From positions 1 through 37,361 of the forward strand of contig JANTFI010000014.1 in assembly GCA_024763505.1 (NCBI GenBank): DNA of 37,361 nt, given 5' to 3'. Positions 1-9,812 of the stretch are shown in pieces. Both the position numbers and the translations under genes were made by a program. Under the pieces are notes generated by a model. The model did not search any database, had not been told where the DNA came from, and saw only the letters and a program-made list of their open reading frames with translations. Source of the stretch: Gammaproteobacteria bacterium (GTDB taxonomy: Bacteria > Pseudomonadota > Gammaproteobacteria > GCA-001735895). Numbering within the stretch: the first letter of the stretch is position 1; each line of letters begins with the position of its first letter.

Positions 1-1
1 C

Positions 2-415
2 CTGCAGGGCAAGGCATTTGATATGACGTTGATGGATGATCTGGAGAAACTTTCGAATCGGGGCTACACCGAGGGCTTTTATCGGCGTCATATCCACGAT
101 GAATACCAAAGCTACGAACAAGGCACTTCAATGGCAGAAAAACAGCAGTTTGTCGGCGAAGTCGTCAGGGTTGAACGAGAACAGGGGAAAATCGTCGTCG
201 AAGCCAAAAATAAATTTTCGGTTGGTGATCAGATCGAATTGATGACGCCGGGTGGAAACATCTTCTTTACCATCGAGCAAATGGAATCCGAAAAAGGAGA
301 ACCGAAAGAAGTCGCTCCCGGCTCCGGGCATGTCGTTAAAATACCCGTCGATGTCTCACGCATCAACGAAAAAGCCTTGCTGTTAAAGGAAATCTCGAGC
401 GCTATACGCAGTTGA
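2..415 (+). CDS. trhP: U32 peptidase-family protein, C-terminal part (TrhP/YegQ-like), partial
   Basis: The reading frame is open from base 2, so the gene starts before the window and only about 137 C-terminal residues are present. The segment matches the end of the YegQ/TrhP branch of the U32 family: an NRGYTEGFYRRH stretch, a QQFVGEVV beta-barrel start, then KNKFSVGDQIELMTPGGN. TrhP takes part in prephenate-dependent hydroxylation of tRNA wobble uridine (5-hydroxyuridine formation); the family was first annotated as collagenase-like peptidases. The catalytic or Fe-S region is outside the window and cannot be checked. UbiU/UbiV are related U32 proteins but lack this kind of C-terminal barrel. 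I see no terminator between this gene and the convergent gene at 580. Confidence 0.75.
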   Translation: MQGKAFDMTLMDDLEKLSNRGYTEGFYRRHIHDEYQSYEQGTSMAEKQQFVGEVVRVEREQGKIVVEAKNKFSVGDQIELMTPGGNIFFTIEQMESEKGEPKEVAPGSGHVVKIPVDVSRINEKALLLKEISSAIRS

Positions 416-579
416 TTTTGAACTCAACTTCAGTCGGTCGATGGCGGTTTACCCCGGTGCCGACAGATCAAAGCTGAAAGTTATTGCATTCGCCCTGAAC
501 AAGCCTGCCATTTCAAAGTTTCACAAAGTTAACCTTCAAGCCGGCGCATTCAAGATTCGCGCTCAGACCCTTTAGTATT

Positions 580-1149
580 TCAGGGGGCAATAAACAGAGA
601 AAAAATAAGCACAATCATCATACCGGGCAGCAAGGATAAGATACTCACCAGAAAGGCTGCTGCTTTTTGCACAAGATCGGATTTGATTTTCTTGCAGATC
701 ACTTCTTTAGTGAAGTAAAAGGAAATCGCTCCAGCCAATCCGGTGATCAGCGCAAACTCAATTTGCTCCCGGTTTTCGGAAGAGGAGGGCACCAGCAATA
801 AAAACAAGAGCACCGGTATCGAGAGCGAAGCGATAATGTCACCGATATCGAAGGGGTTGACCGTGTTTTCGCAGCTTTTGTCGGCGTTGGAGTTCCAGTA
901 GCTTTTACAATTCATTGAAGCAGAGATTCTTTCAAATTCGTCGGCATAGAATTTGATAATGGAATCCTTGTTGTCCGGATACAGCGATAACTCGACTTCC
1001 ATCATGAGTTTGATATTTTCAAGCTCTGTGCGAATATCTTCCTTTCTGCGTTTCGCGTCGATGACATGTAAAAACGGCGTAAATGCCGGCAGCACAACAG
1101 CCACGATCAGATAATTCCAGATCTCGGTAAACAAGTTATCAATTTCCAT
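580..1149 (-). CDS. Hypothetical integral membrane protein (189 aa)
   Basis: I do not recognise a family. An N-terminal hydrophobic segment (about residues 12-30) is followed by a charged, probably cytoplasmic helical region with many K/E/R residues (about 33-85) and a short segment with two cysteines (SMNCKSYW and DKSCENT). Three further hydrophobic stretches follow at about 103-122, 132-146 and 160-187. The start ATG at 1149 is preceded by a purine-rich GGGAG about 6-8 bases upstream. It lies 62 bases downstream of the PsiE-like gene on the same strand and may share its transcript. A small channel or stress-related membrane protein is possible, but nothing in the sequence shows a function. 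Confidence 0.6.
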   Translation of the reverse strand: MEIDNLFTEIWNYLIVAVVLPAFTPFLHVIDAKRRKEDIRTELENIKLMMEVELSLYPDNKDSIIKFYADEFERISASMNCKSYWNSNADKSCENTVNPFDIGDIIASLSIPVLLFLLLVPSSSENREQIEFALITGLAGAISFYFTKEVICKKIKSDLVQKAAAFLVSILSLLPGMMIVLIFSLFIAP

Positions 1150-1211
1150 CTTGCATCTCCCTTTGTAGCCTTCGAATAAACCTGACCGTTACTCTGCACA
1201 GAGATTCAACA

Positions 1212-1688
1212 CTAAGAACCGCTGTCATCTTCAGTTAAACGGTCGCTGGCAGATTGTTTGAAATTATCTTCCGGACGGCCAAATTTGTGCGCCGTAAATG
1301 CAAAGATCATAATCGACAGACTCAGCAGCAAGATAGAGCCGACAATCGCCAGAATCAGTGTAATATGAAACGAGTCCGTGACCTTTTGTACATCAATGAC
1401 CAGATGACGGGCCAGCGCAGTAATCGCAATGTAGATCAGATATTGCACCGGCAGGTGGTGGGTTTTGAAATATATCCCGACCATCGCGCCGAGTTCGAGA
1501 TAAATAAATAACAGCAGAATATCTTTCAGCCCGGCGTGCCCGCTGTGAATCATGCCGATGTATTCAACCACAGCCGACCAGACAATGGTCGCACCGATGA
1601 CAAATAACGCCAGATAATGAAATACGTCAACCAGCGTATTGCCGGCTTTCTGAATCCGGGAAGCAAACTTGCTAACTGGGTCACTCAT
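1212..1688 (-). CDS. PsiE-family (phosphate-starvation-inducible) membrane protein
   Basis: A 158-residue protein with about four hydrophobic segments (near 20-42, 57-75, 80-95 and 107-130). It carries sequence typical of the PsiE family: an ILLLFIYLELGAMVGIYF stretch in the second helix and an ITALARHLVIDVQ stretch after the third. PsiE proteins are inner-membrane proteins of unknown biochemical function, named after E. coli psiE, which is induced by phosphate starvation and regulated by PhoB and CRP. No Pho box was recognised in the short upstream region. Length is close to the family norm of about 140-160 residues. The C-terminal tail is polar and acidic. Confidence 0.8.
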   Translation of the reverse strand: MSDPVSKFASRIQKAGNTLVDVFHYLALFVIGATIVWSAVVEYIGMIHSGHAGLKDILLLFIYLELGAMVGIYFKTHHLPVQYLIYIAITALARHLVIDVQKVTDSFHITLILAIVGSILLLSLSIMIFAFTAHKFGRPEDNFKQSASDRLTEDDSGS

Positions 1689-1776
1689 TGCTTATTCTTG
1701 TTTTCAAAGCCCCTTTGTATTTGTTCTGGCTACGTTACCGAGAATAAGCGATGAAATCAAACGTAGCTGACTATCA

Positions 1777-3804
1777 CTATTCGAGCCAGGCTTCATCGGG
1801 CTGAAACCGATCTCCAAAACGCTGTTGATAAATCTTCATATTTTGCACCAGTTCCTTAATGCCCCGATCCTCGGCATATTGCAGCGGTCCACCGCGAAAA
1901 GGAGCAAATCCGGTTCCGAAAACCACCCCGGCATCCAGTAAATCACGATCAGCGACGATCCCTTCCCGCAAACAGGCTCGAGCTTCATTGAGCAAGCGAA
2001 AAACCAGCCTATTCTGAATCTCGGTCTGATTACCCATATCGGCATCTCGGTCGCGAACCGGCTTGCCTTTTTTGTAGGTATAAAATCCACTGCCGGTTTT
2101 CTTACCGAGTGTTTTGCTGGCAACCATGCGTTTGAGCACTTTTGGCACCTCGAAATGACAAAATTCCGACAGGTTTTCCGCCACCGAAAGACAGATATCC
2201 AGACCAACCGTATCGGCCAGCTCGACCGGCCCCATCGGCATGCCAAAATCGGTGGCCGCCTTGTCGATTGCTTCTGCAGCCACACCTTCCTGATGTAATA
2301 CAACGGCTTCTACCAAATAAGGAACCAGAATGCGATTGACCAGAAATCCCGGCGAACTATGCACCGGCAGAGGCAATTTTCCAATATGTCGAGCAAACGC
2401 AGATGCCTGATCGACCAGACTTTGCGAACTGTCATCTTTACGAATGATTTCCACCAGCGGCATCATGGCGACCGGATTAAAAAAGTGTAGCCCGATCAAC
2501 CGATGTGGTTGCTTAAGTCCTTGTGCCAGTGTTTCCAGTGGAATACTGGAGGTATTGGTGGCAAGCAGGGCATCCGGTTTCATCTGCGGCTCGATGGTTT
2601 GATAAATCGCGTGTTTGGCTTCAGTATTTTCGTAGATCGCTTCAATCACTACATCGGCATGTGGCACACCGTAGCCCTTGCTGTCCGGTATCAGGCGGTC
2701 GATCGCGGCATTGCGCTCGTGCCGGGTTTTCAACTTTCGTTGAAACAGCTTGTGCGCGCGGGCAAAAGCATTGCTCAAATATTTGGGTTCGCGATCCTGC
2801 AGGGTTACCTTGAAACCCTTGAGCGCGCACCAGGCCGCGATATCACCGCCCATCACACCAGCGCCGATGACATGCACATGCCTGAGTTGCAATGACTTTT
2901 TATCTCCCAGACCCTTCAGCCGGGTCTGCAGAAAAAATACGCGGATCAGGTTGTGAACCGTATCTCCCTGCACCAGAGAAGCCACCGACAGGGCTTCCTG
3001 CTGCATCATATGAGGGCTACCGTAATGATGTTGCCACAGGTCGAGCAGGGCAGAGGGGGCAGGGTAGTGCTCAGGCCGAGCCTTTTTCGCAACCTGCTTT
3101 TTCATATACCAGCTGATCAGCGGGCGCAGAGGAGCAGCAGAAAGAATTTTCCCCTGCCACGGCATGCTACGTTTTTGTGGCCGAGTCAAAGCCAGTTGAG
3201 TCGCTGCACGCTGTAATAATCTTTCCGGTTGGGCATAATCAATCAGCCCCATTCTTTGAGCCTGTCTGGGCCTCAATGAACGACCGGTCAACATCATTTC
3301 CAGCGCTTGCAGCGGGTTGAGTAACCGGGTCAGGCGTACCACGCCTCCGAATCCAGGATGAATGCCGAGCTTGACTTCCGGTAACCCGATCAGGGTCTTC
3401 CGATCATCCCGCGCGATACGATAATCGCAAGCCAGCGTCAACTCGGTACCGCCGCCCATACAAAAGCCCTCAATCAACGCAACAGTCGGACAGGGCAGGG
3501 CTTCAATCTGGTTAAAAACATTTTGACCGAGATTGATCAGATCCAGGGCGTCCTGTTGATTCTTGACTTGCAAAAATTCATGTACGTCAGCACCGGCAAT
3601 GAAACCACTCTTTTTACCAGAGCGGAAAATGACTGCAGTCGGCAGTTGCGAGCGGATTTCGGATAACAGCTTGCCAAGTTCAGTGAGCACGGCCTGCGAC
3701 AGGTAGTTGATCGAGGACTGATCCCGGTCGAGAGTTAGCCAGAGAATACCCTGCGAATCCGTTTCACTGCGCCAATGAACATATTGTTTAGTGGATTGAT
3801 TCAT
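1777..3804 (-). CDS. fadJ: Fatty acid oxidation complex alpha subunit (enoyl-CoA hydratase / 3-hydroxyacyl-CoA dehydrogenase)
   Basis: This bifunctional beta-oxidation enzyme hydrates enoyl-CoA and oxidises 3-hydroxyacyl-CoA. The crotonase domain covers about residues 10-200, with oxyanion-hole sequence IAGADVHEF (69-77), catalytic Glu121 in GGGTELTLACD and Glu143 in GLPEVKLG. The dehydrogenase part has the NAD-binding fingerprint VIGAGVMGGDIA (312-323) and catalytic His440 in GLHFFNPV, followed by two C-terminal helical domains. At 675 residues it is slightly shorter than E. coli FadB/FadJ (about 715). The ATG at 3804 is preferred over an upstream in-frame codon because it overlaps the fadI stop as ATGA and has GGGAGGA 7-13 bases upstream. 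The order fadI then fadJ matches the E. coli FadIJ arrangement (FadBA has alpha first), hence the symbol. Confidence 0.93.
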   Translation of the reverse strand: MNQSTKQYVHWRSETDSQGILWLTLDRDQSSINYLSQAVLTELGKLLSEIRSQLPTAVIFRSGKKSGFIAGADVHEFLQVKNQQDALDLINLGQNVFNQIEALPCPTVALIEGFCMGGGTELTLACDYRIARDDRKTLIGLPEVKLGIHPGFGGVVRLTRLLNPLQALEMMLTGRSLRPRQAQRMGLIDYAQPERLLQRAATQLALTRPQKRSMPWQGKILSAAPLRPLISWYMKKQVAKKARPEHYPAPSALLDLWQHHYGSPHMMQQEALSVASLVQGDTVHNLIRVFFLQTRLKGLGDKKSLQLRHVHVIGAGVMGGDIAAWCALKGFKVTLQDREPKYLSNAFARAHKLFQRKLKTRHERNAAIDRLIPDSKGYGVPHADVVIEAIYENTEAKHAIYQTIEPQMKPDALLATNTSSIPLETLAQGLKQPHRLIGLHFFNPVAMMPLVEIIRKDDSSQSLVDQASAFARHIGKLPLPVHSSPGFLVNRILVPYLVEAVVLHQEGVAAEAIDKAATDFGMPMGPVELADTVGLDICLSVAENLSEFCHFEVPKVLKRMVASKTLGKKTGSGFYTYKKGKPVRDRDADMGNQTEIQNRLVFRLLNEARACLREGIVADRDLLDAGVVFGTGFAPFRGGPLQYAEDRGIKELVQNMKIYQQRFGDRFQPDEAWLE

Positions 3805-5114
3805 GATGCGTCCTCCCGTTGTAGCAACATCGCACCGCCCTGGCCGCCGCCTATGCACAAGGATGCAATACCGCGCTTGGCTTTTTGGGCCTGCATGGTT
3901 TTGGCCAGATGCAATACAATTCTTGCCCCGCTGGCACCGACCGGATGCCCCAGACTGATCCCGCCGCCATGCAGGTTGAGCCGATCCATCGGAATCTCTC
4001 CGATCGGAGATGCCAGACCGATATTATTCTTGCAATACTGCTTGTCTTTCAGCGCTTCAACAACGGCCAGCACCTGTGCGGCAAAGGCTTCATTGATTTC
4101 CCAGACATCAATCGATTCTGCCTTGAGTCGGCGGGATCTGAGCAAAGGGGCGATAGCGTGAGCCGGCCCCAGCCCCATTTCATCCGGCGCCAACCCGGCC
4201 CATTGTGCGGTGACGATGCGTGCCAGAATCGGTAAGTCATATTTTTCGATGGCATCCGCACTGGCCAGTATCAGGCTCGCTGCGCCATCGGTGATTTGAG
4301 AACTGTTACCCGGGGTGATATTGCCAAACGGCTTGTCGAAAGCAGGGCGCAACTTCGCCAGTTTTTCGACCGAACTATCCGCGCGCACGCCTTCATCATG
4401 GTCATACAGCCGACCTTTTGCATCAAACATCGGGATGATTTCATCATCAAACACACCCGCTTCATGAGCGCTGGCAAGACGTTGATGGCTTTGCACCGAA
4501 TAACGATCCATCGCTTCACGATCGATGCCAAACCGCCAAGCGATCTTTTCTGCCGTCTGACCCATATTGAGCCCGACCACCGGGTCTTTCAAGCCATTCA
4601 GCAAAGCGATTACCGGGGTCAGATAGCCCGGCCGGATCTTGCCAAATACCTTGACCTTTTGCAGAAAGGTTTTGGCACCCCAGAATTCGGCCAACCAATT
4701 GACCATGGCGTCGCTGAACAACAGCGGCGCCCGACTCATGGCTTCAACACCACCGGCCAGAACCAGATCGGATCGGCCATCTGCAATCGACATGGCTGCG
4801 TTATCGAGTGATTGCATGCCAGAAGCACAATTGCGATGAACACTGTACGCGGGAACCTTGTCGCTACAACCCAGGCGCAAGGCGATAATGCGGGCGATGT
4901 TGGCTTCGTCCGAACCGGCCATTGCCGCTCCGAAAATCACTTCGTCAAAAACATCCGCTTCGATCGGCAATTTTTCAATCAATGCTCTTGCGCACTGTAT
5001 CGCCAGATCGGCGTGTTTGAATGGACCAGGTTTACCACGAGCCTTGAGAAACGGGGTTCGGGCACCATCCACTATATAGACGGGTCGCGTATAATCGATT
5101 TTTTTATATGCCAT
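3801..5114 (-). CDS. fadI: Acetyl-CoA C-acyltransferase (3-ketoacyl-CoA thiolase, beta subunit)
   Basis: This thiolase carries out the last step of beta-oxidation, cleaving 3-ketoacyl-CoA with CoA to acetyl-CoA and a shortened acyl-CoA. The 437-residue length matches FadI (about 436) rather than FadA (about 387). Catalytic residues are visible: nucleophile Cys96 in HRNCASGMQS, His390 in GISLGHPVGASGA and Cys420 in CIGGGQGGAML; NEAF of the thiolase motif WEINEAFAAQ is also present. The gene is first of a two-gene operon and its TGA overlaps the fadJ ATG by four bases, so the two subunits are translationally coupled and should form one complex. Its upstream region carries a plausible promoter with a palindrome over the -35 box. 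Confidence 0.94.
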   Translation of the reverse strand: MAYKKIDYTRPVYIVDGARTPFLKARGKPGPFKHADLAIQCARALIEKLPIEADVFDEVIFGAAMAGSDEANIARIIALRLGCSDKVPAYSVHRNCASGMQSLDNAAMSIADGRSDLVLAGGVEAMSRAPLLFSDAMVNWLAEFWGAKTFLQKVKVFGKIRPGYLTPVIALLNGLKDPVVGLNMGQTAEKIAWRFGIDREAMDRYSVQSHQRLASAHEAGVFDDEIIPMFDAKGRLYDHDEGVRADSSVEKLAKLRPAFDKPFGNITPGNSSQITDGAASLILASADAIEKYDLPILARIVTAQWAGLAPDEMGLGPAHAIAPLLRSRRLKAESIDVWEINEAFAAQVLAVVEALKDKQYCKNNIGLASPIGEIPMDRLNLHGGGISLGHPVGASGARIVLHLAKTMQAQKAKRGIASLCIGGGQGGAMLLQREDAS

Positions 5115-5163
5115 GGCTTTTGACCTGCGGGTCGGGCTTTTATTTGAAAACGGCTTGAATGAA

Positions 5164-5200
5164 ATTGTAAAGCAAATAGTAACAGTTTTAAATTGAAACT
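5164..5200 (-). promoter_or_regulatory. Candidate fadIJ promoter with overlapping 17-bp palindrome
   Basis: On the minus strand TTTAAA (5187-5192) and TACAAT (5164-5169) are separated by 17 bases, giving a reasonable sigma-70 promoter 50 bases upstream of fadI. The sequence AGTTTTAAATTGAAACT at 5184-5200 is an imperfect palindrome with seven of eight pairs matching, and it covers the -35 element. That placement fits a repressor operator. Fatty-acid-responsive repressors (FadR, PsrA) control fad genes in relatives, but the sequence matches neither consensus well enough for me to name the regulator. Confidence 0.4.
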
Positions 5201-5414
5201 AATATTTTTTTCCTTCGAATCAATCGTTTCTGCTTCATCTGTTTAGTTGCGCATAATGTATATTATGTAAAGTTTAAGTTGTGTCGACCTCACGATTGTT
5301 ATGGTCGGGATAAAACAGTTGTCTTTTGATATTTAACTCTCTATATTTTGGCGCGTGGGGCAATGTGTGGATTTTTCCCACGACAATAAATTTAATTCAT
5401 CTTCTGAGGGAATC
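5201..5414. other. Intergenic region between fadI and the protease gene
   Basis: This AT-rich stretch separates the divergent fadI and protease genes. It contains a 16-base palindrome CATAATGTATATTATG at 5252-5267 (six-base arms, four-base spacer), which could be an operator or could provide a -10-like TATTAT for the protease gene. I found no convincing matching -35 box. A GAGGG ribosome binding site sits at 5406-5410, just before the protease ATG. No small gene is visible. Confidence 0.4.
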
Positions 5415-7049
5415 ATGACCATTCAATCATCTTTTCACAAAGTGACGCCATTTTTAATCGCTGCCCTGCTGGCAACAACAGCCAACCTTGTACAGGCCGC
5501 ACCCGATAATGATGCGCGCTATATTATTCAATTCAAACCAGGTAAAGCTGCCTCTGGAAAAGCGCTGGCGATTTCAGCAGGTGCCAAAATCGCACGTGAC
5601 TTGAAAAACCATCAGGCGATGGCAGCTTATCTGCCACAAAATGCACTCAATGCATTACAGCGAAATCCCAATATCGAATTCATAGAAACTGACCCGAAAC
5701 GCTACCCTTCAGCCACCCAATACGAGCCAAATGCCACCTACGGTATCTCCATGGTTCAGGCCGATCAGGTAACCGAAGTCACCTCTGGGCCTGAAAAAAT
5801 GGTCTGCATCATCGATTCCGGTATTGATCTTTCCCACCCGGAATTTGCCACCCAGGGTACGATTACCGGCACCAGTGACAGCGGTACCGGAGATTGGTTT
5901 ACCGATGAAAATTCACACGGCACACACGTCGCAGGAACCATCGCAGCGCTGGCAAACGGCGAAGGCGTGTATGGCGTCAATCGCGCCGGAGCATTAAATG
6001 TTCATATCATCAAGGTATTCGATGCCAATGGCTGGGCCTATTCATCTGATCTGGTCGCTGCGCTGGATGCCTGCGAAAACGCGGGCGCCGATGTGATCAG
6101 CATGTCGCTGGGCGGATCCTTCAAAAGCCGTACAGAAGACCGGGCCTTTGCCGCTGCTGCTTCCCGTGGTGTATTACCGATCGCCGCCGCTGGCAACGAT
6201 GGCAACACCCGCAAATCATACCCTGCTTCCTATGATTCGGTGGTGTCGGTAGCCGCCATCGATGCCAATAAAGTGGTCGCCGATTTCTCCCAGAAAAACA
6301 GTCAGGTCGAACTGGCTGCCCCGGGTGTCTCCGTTTTGTCTTCGGTTCCGGTCGGTACCGGCACAGAAACACTGGTACAGGTCGGTGGCGTAGATTATGA
6401 AGCCTTCGCGATGGAAGGTTCAGCACAAACTACCGGCAGTGGCCCGCTGGTCGATTGCGGTACCGCCGAAACCGTTTGTGCGGCAGCGGCTTCAGTTTGC
6501 CTGATTCAACGTGGCAACATCAGCTTTGCTGACAAGGTCCTCAATTGCCAGAATGGCGGCGGTGTTGCAGCCATCATTTACAATAATGTTGCGGGCAGTT
6601 TTTCCGGAACACTCGGAGATGTGGTCACGACAATCCCCTCCGTCAGTGTTTCGGATACCGACGGAGCGCAAATGCAACCGGGCGCTGCCGCAAGTGTTTC
6701 TGTAGGTGCAGGAAATTACGCCTTCTTTGACGGCACATCTATGGCGACACCTCACGTCAGTGGCGTCGCCGCCCTGATCTGGAACAATGCCCCTGGCTGT
6801 TCGGCTGCCGAAGTTCGCGCAGCGATGGATCAAACCGCCGAAGATCTGGGCGCCGCAGGTCGCGACGATGCCTATGGCTTTGGCCTGGTTCAGGCGCAAT
6901 CCGCCCTCGCCCTGTTGAATGGGAATTTCTGTGGCGGTGGCGGCAGCAACCAATGCACGCTCGGTCAACCCGGAGATGCTTGCTCAACCGGCTCCGATTG
7001 CTGTTCCAACAGTTGTAAGGGCAAGCCGGGAGCCAAAACCTGTCGCTGA
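5415..7049 (+). CDS. Secreted subtilisin-like (S8) serine protease with PA insert and cysteine-knot-like tail
   Basis: A 544-residue exported protease. The ATG at 5415 is chosen over an earlier in-frame codon because GAGGG lies five bases upstream and the protein then begins with a normal signal peptide (hydrophobic to VQA, cleavage near residue 28). An inhibitor_I9-like propeptide follows (about 35-98). The S8 domain has the complete triad Asp134 (IIDSGID), His168 (HGTHVAG) and Ser441 (GTSMATPHVSG), plus oxyanion Asn261 (AAGNDGN). A protease-associated (PA) domain is inserted between Asn and Ser at about 342-425. A Gly-rich linker leads to a tail, 514-543, with six cysteines in the order C-x8-C-x5-CC-x3-C-x8-C, the spacing of an inhibitor cystine knot. 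It is a single-gene unit with a strong terminator. Confidence 0.93.
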   Translation: MTIQSSFHKVTPFLIAALLATTANLVQAAPDNDARYIIQFKPGKAASGKALAISAGAKIARDLKNHQAMAAYLPQNALNALQRNPNIEFIETDPKRYPSATQYEPNATYGISMVQADQVTEVTSGPEKMVCIIDSGIDLSHPEFATQGTITGTSDSGTGDWFTDENSHGTHVAGTIAALANGEGVYGVNRAGALNVHIIKVFDANGWAYSSDLVAALDACENAGADVISMSLGGSFKSRTEDRAFAAAASRGVLPIAAAGNDGNTRKSYPASYDSVVSVAAIDANKVVADFSQKNSQVELAAPGVSVLSSVPVGTGTETLVQVGGVDYEAFAMEGSAQTTGSGPLVDCGTAETVCAAAASVCLIQRGNISFADKVLNCQNGGGVAAIIYNNVAGSFSGTLGDVVTTIPSVSVSDTDGAQMQPGAAASVSVGAGNYAFFDGTSMATPHVSGVAALIWNNAPGCSAAEVRAAMDQTAEDLGAAGRDDAYGFGLVQAQSALALLNGNFCGGGGSNQCTLGQPGDACSTGSDCCSNSCKGKPGAKTCR

Positions 7050-7075
7050 GTTTTATCCCAGACCCCTGTAACCTC

Positions 7076-7109
7076 AAGCCTGCGATCCACCTGATCGCAG
7101 GCTTTTTTT
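7076..7109 (+). terminator. Rho-independent terminator of the S8 protease gene
   Basis: A perfect 12-bp stem, AAGCCTGCGATC (7076-7087) with GATCGCAGGCTT (7093-7104), encloses a five-base loop and runs into seven T residues (7103-7109). It starts 26 bases after the protease stop codon. Confidence 0.92.
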
Positions 7110-7154
7110 GTTCCGAGCCCTGTTCCGTGTGTCTGCCCTGCCCGCATTATTTGC

Positions 7155-7227
7155 GATCAAGCCAGTGCGACGCGGATACGCTTGATCAATCTCAATCTAC
7201 ATAACCGCTATCAGTTCGCGCTGGCTT
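7155..7227 (+). promoter_or_regulatory. Overlapping inverted repeats upstream of purB
   Basis: Two possible stems share bases. GATCAAGC (7155-7162) can pair with GCTTGATC (7180-7187). AAGCCAGTGCGA (7159-7170) can instead pair with TCGCGCTGGCTT (7216-7227), 12 pairs with one G-U in RNA. A TAAAAT (-10-like) follows at 7237-7242 without a good -35, so it is uncertain whether these bases are transcribed into the purB leader. No PurR-type box was recognised. Confidence 0.3.
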
Positions 7228-7264
7228 AAAATCATGTAAAATGCCCGCTTTTCACAATTGCTGA

Positions 7265-8650
<1,386 letters not shown>

Positions 8651-8657
8651 TTCAAGC

Positions 8658-9812
8658 ATGTGGCAATTACAGAACTTCGATATCGATGATTTTCTCGCTA
8701 ATTACTGGCAACGTAAACCGCTACTGATTCGCCAGGCCCTGCCTGGTTTTAACAGTGTGCTAACTCCGGAAGAGCTGGCCGGACTGGCCTGCGAACCCGG
8801 TGTTTCAGGGCGGCTGGTGATCGAAAAAGATGCAGACACCCCGTGGCATGTGCAGTACGGACCTTTTCAGGAGACCGACTTCACACGTCTGCCGCCTACG
8901 CATTATTCCCTACTGGTGGCAGAATGTGAAAAATGGCTGCCAGAATTACAGCCACTGGTCGATTGCTTCGATTTTATTCCGCACTGGCGCTTCGATGACT
9001 TGATGATTTCCTACGCCCCGGATCAAGGCTCTGTCGGGCCGCACGTGGATGAATATGATGTTTTTCTGCTGCAGGGCAGTGGCCAGCGAAAATGGTCGAT
9101 CAACCATCAGGCTGTTCAAAACCCGGCCATCATCGACGGGCTGGAACTGGCTATTTTGCAACAATTCGAGGCCGACGAAAGCTGGACGCTGGCGCCAGGC
9201 GACATGCTGTATCTGCCACCTGGAATCGCCCACCACGGGGTAGCCATTGGCGATGGCTGCATGACGTATTCGATCGGGTTTCGCGCTCATCAAGTCTCGG
9301 ATGTGATTGACAGTTTCCAACTCGAAGCCGATGCACAGGGGTTGACCCATACGCGATACCGCGATGTCACACTGAACCGAAACCGCCATCCCTATGAAAT
9401 TCGCACCGAAGATATCCTGCAGTACAAAGCCATGGTCTATCAGGCGCTGGATCAATCAACCGCATTATGGCCGGACATCGTCGGTAAACTGCTCTCCGAC
9501 AGCACCCTGTCGGAAGATGTCGAGACCCTGCCCTGCGACAGCTTTGAACAGGCAACGCAATTTCTGTGGCAGAAACACCCGGACGCAAGATTCTTTTATC
9601 ACGCCGATGAACAACAGGTACGTCTCTACGCCAATGGACAATTGCATGCTCTGCCGCAAAGCCCGGAGAACATCGATTTTTGCCAATGGCTATGCCAGCA
9701 GCGATTGTTTCCTCTGGATTCATTAGAACAGACCCCGGATCCGACCCATGCCAGCTTGCTGCTGCAATTGATCAATCAGCACGCCCTGATTCCGGTGATT
9801 GACGATGAGTGA
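8658..9812 (+). CDS. roxA: 50S ribosomal protein L16 arginine 3-hydroxylase (JmjC/cupin 2-oxoglutarate oxygenase)
   Basis: RoxA (YcfD) is a 2-oxoglutarate/Fe(II) oxygenase that hydroxylates an arginine of ribosomal protein L16. The 384-residue product has the cupin-like core with iron ligands His129 and Asp131 in VGPHVDEYDVF and a distal His at 192/193 in GIAHHGVAIG; LPPG precedes it, as in the family. The C-terminal winged-helix-like part seen in YcfD would be about residues 270-384. The ATG at 8658, seven bases after the purB stop, is preferred because the N terminus MWQLQNFD then matches the family; the longer frame would overlap purB. The stop overlaps the next gene by eight bases. Confidence 0.93.
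   Translation: MWQLQNFDIDDFLANYWQRKPLLIRQALPGFNSVLTPEELAGLACEPGVSGRLVIEKDADTPWHVQYGPFQETDFTRLPPTHYSLLVAECEKWLPELQPLVDCFDFIPHWRFDDLMISYAPDQGSVGPHVDEYDVFLLQGSGQRKWSINHQAVQNPAIIDGLELAILQQFEADESWTLAPGDMLYLPPGIAHHGVAIGDGCMTYSIGFRAHQVSDVIDSFQLEADAQGLTHTRYRDVTLNRNRHPYEIRTEDILQYKAMVYQALDQSTALWPDIVGKLLSDSTLSEDVETLPCDSFEQATQFLWQKHPDARFFYHADEQQVRLYANGQLHALPQSPENIDFCQWLCQQRLFPLDSLEQTPDPTHASLLLQLINQHALIPVIDDE

Noticed and set aside
3805..3858. N-terminal extension of fadJ by 18 codons
   Set aside because: It lies within the end of fadI, is Arg-rich and unlike FadJ, while the ATGA overlap start at 3804 has a strong ribosome binding site.
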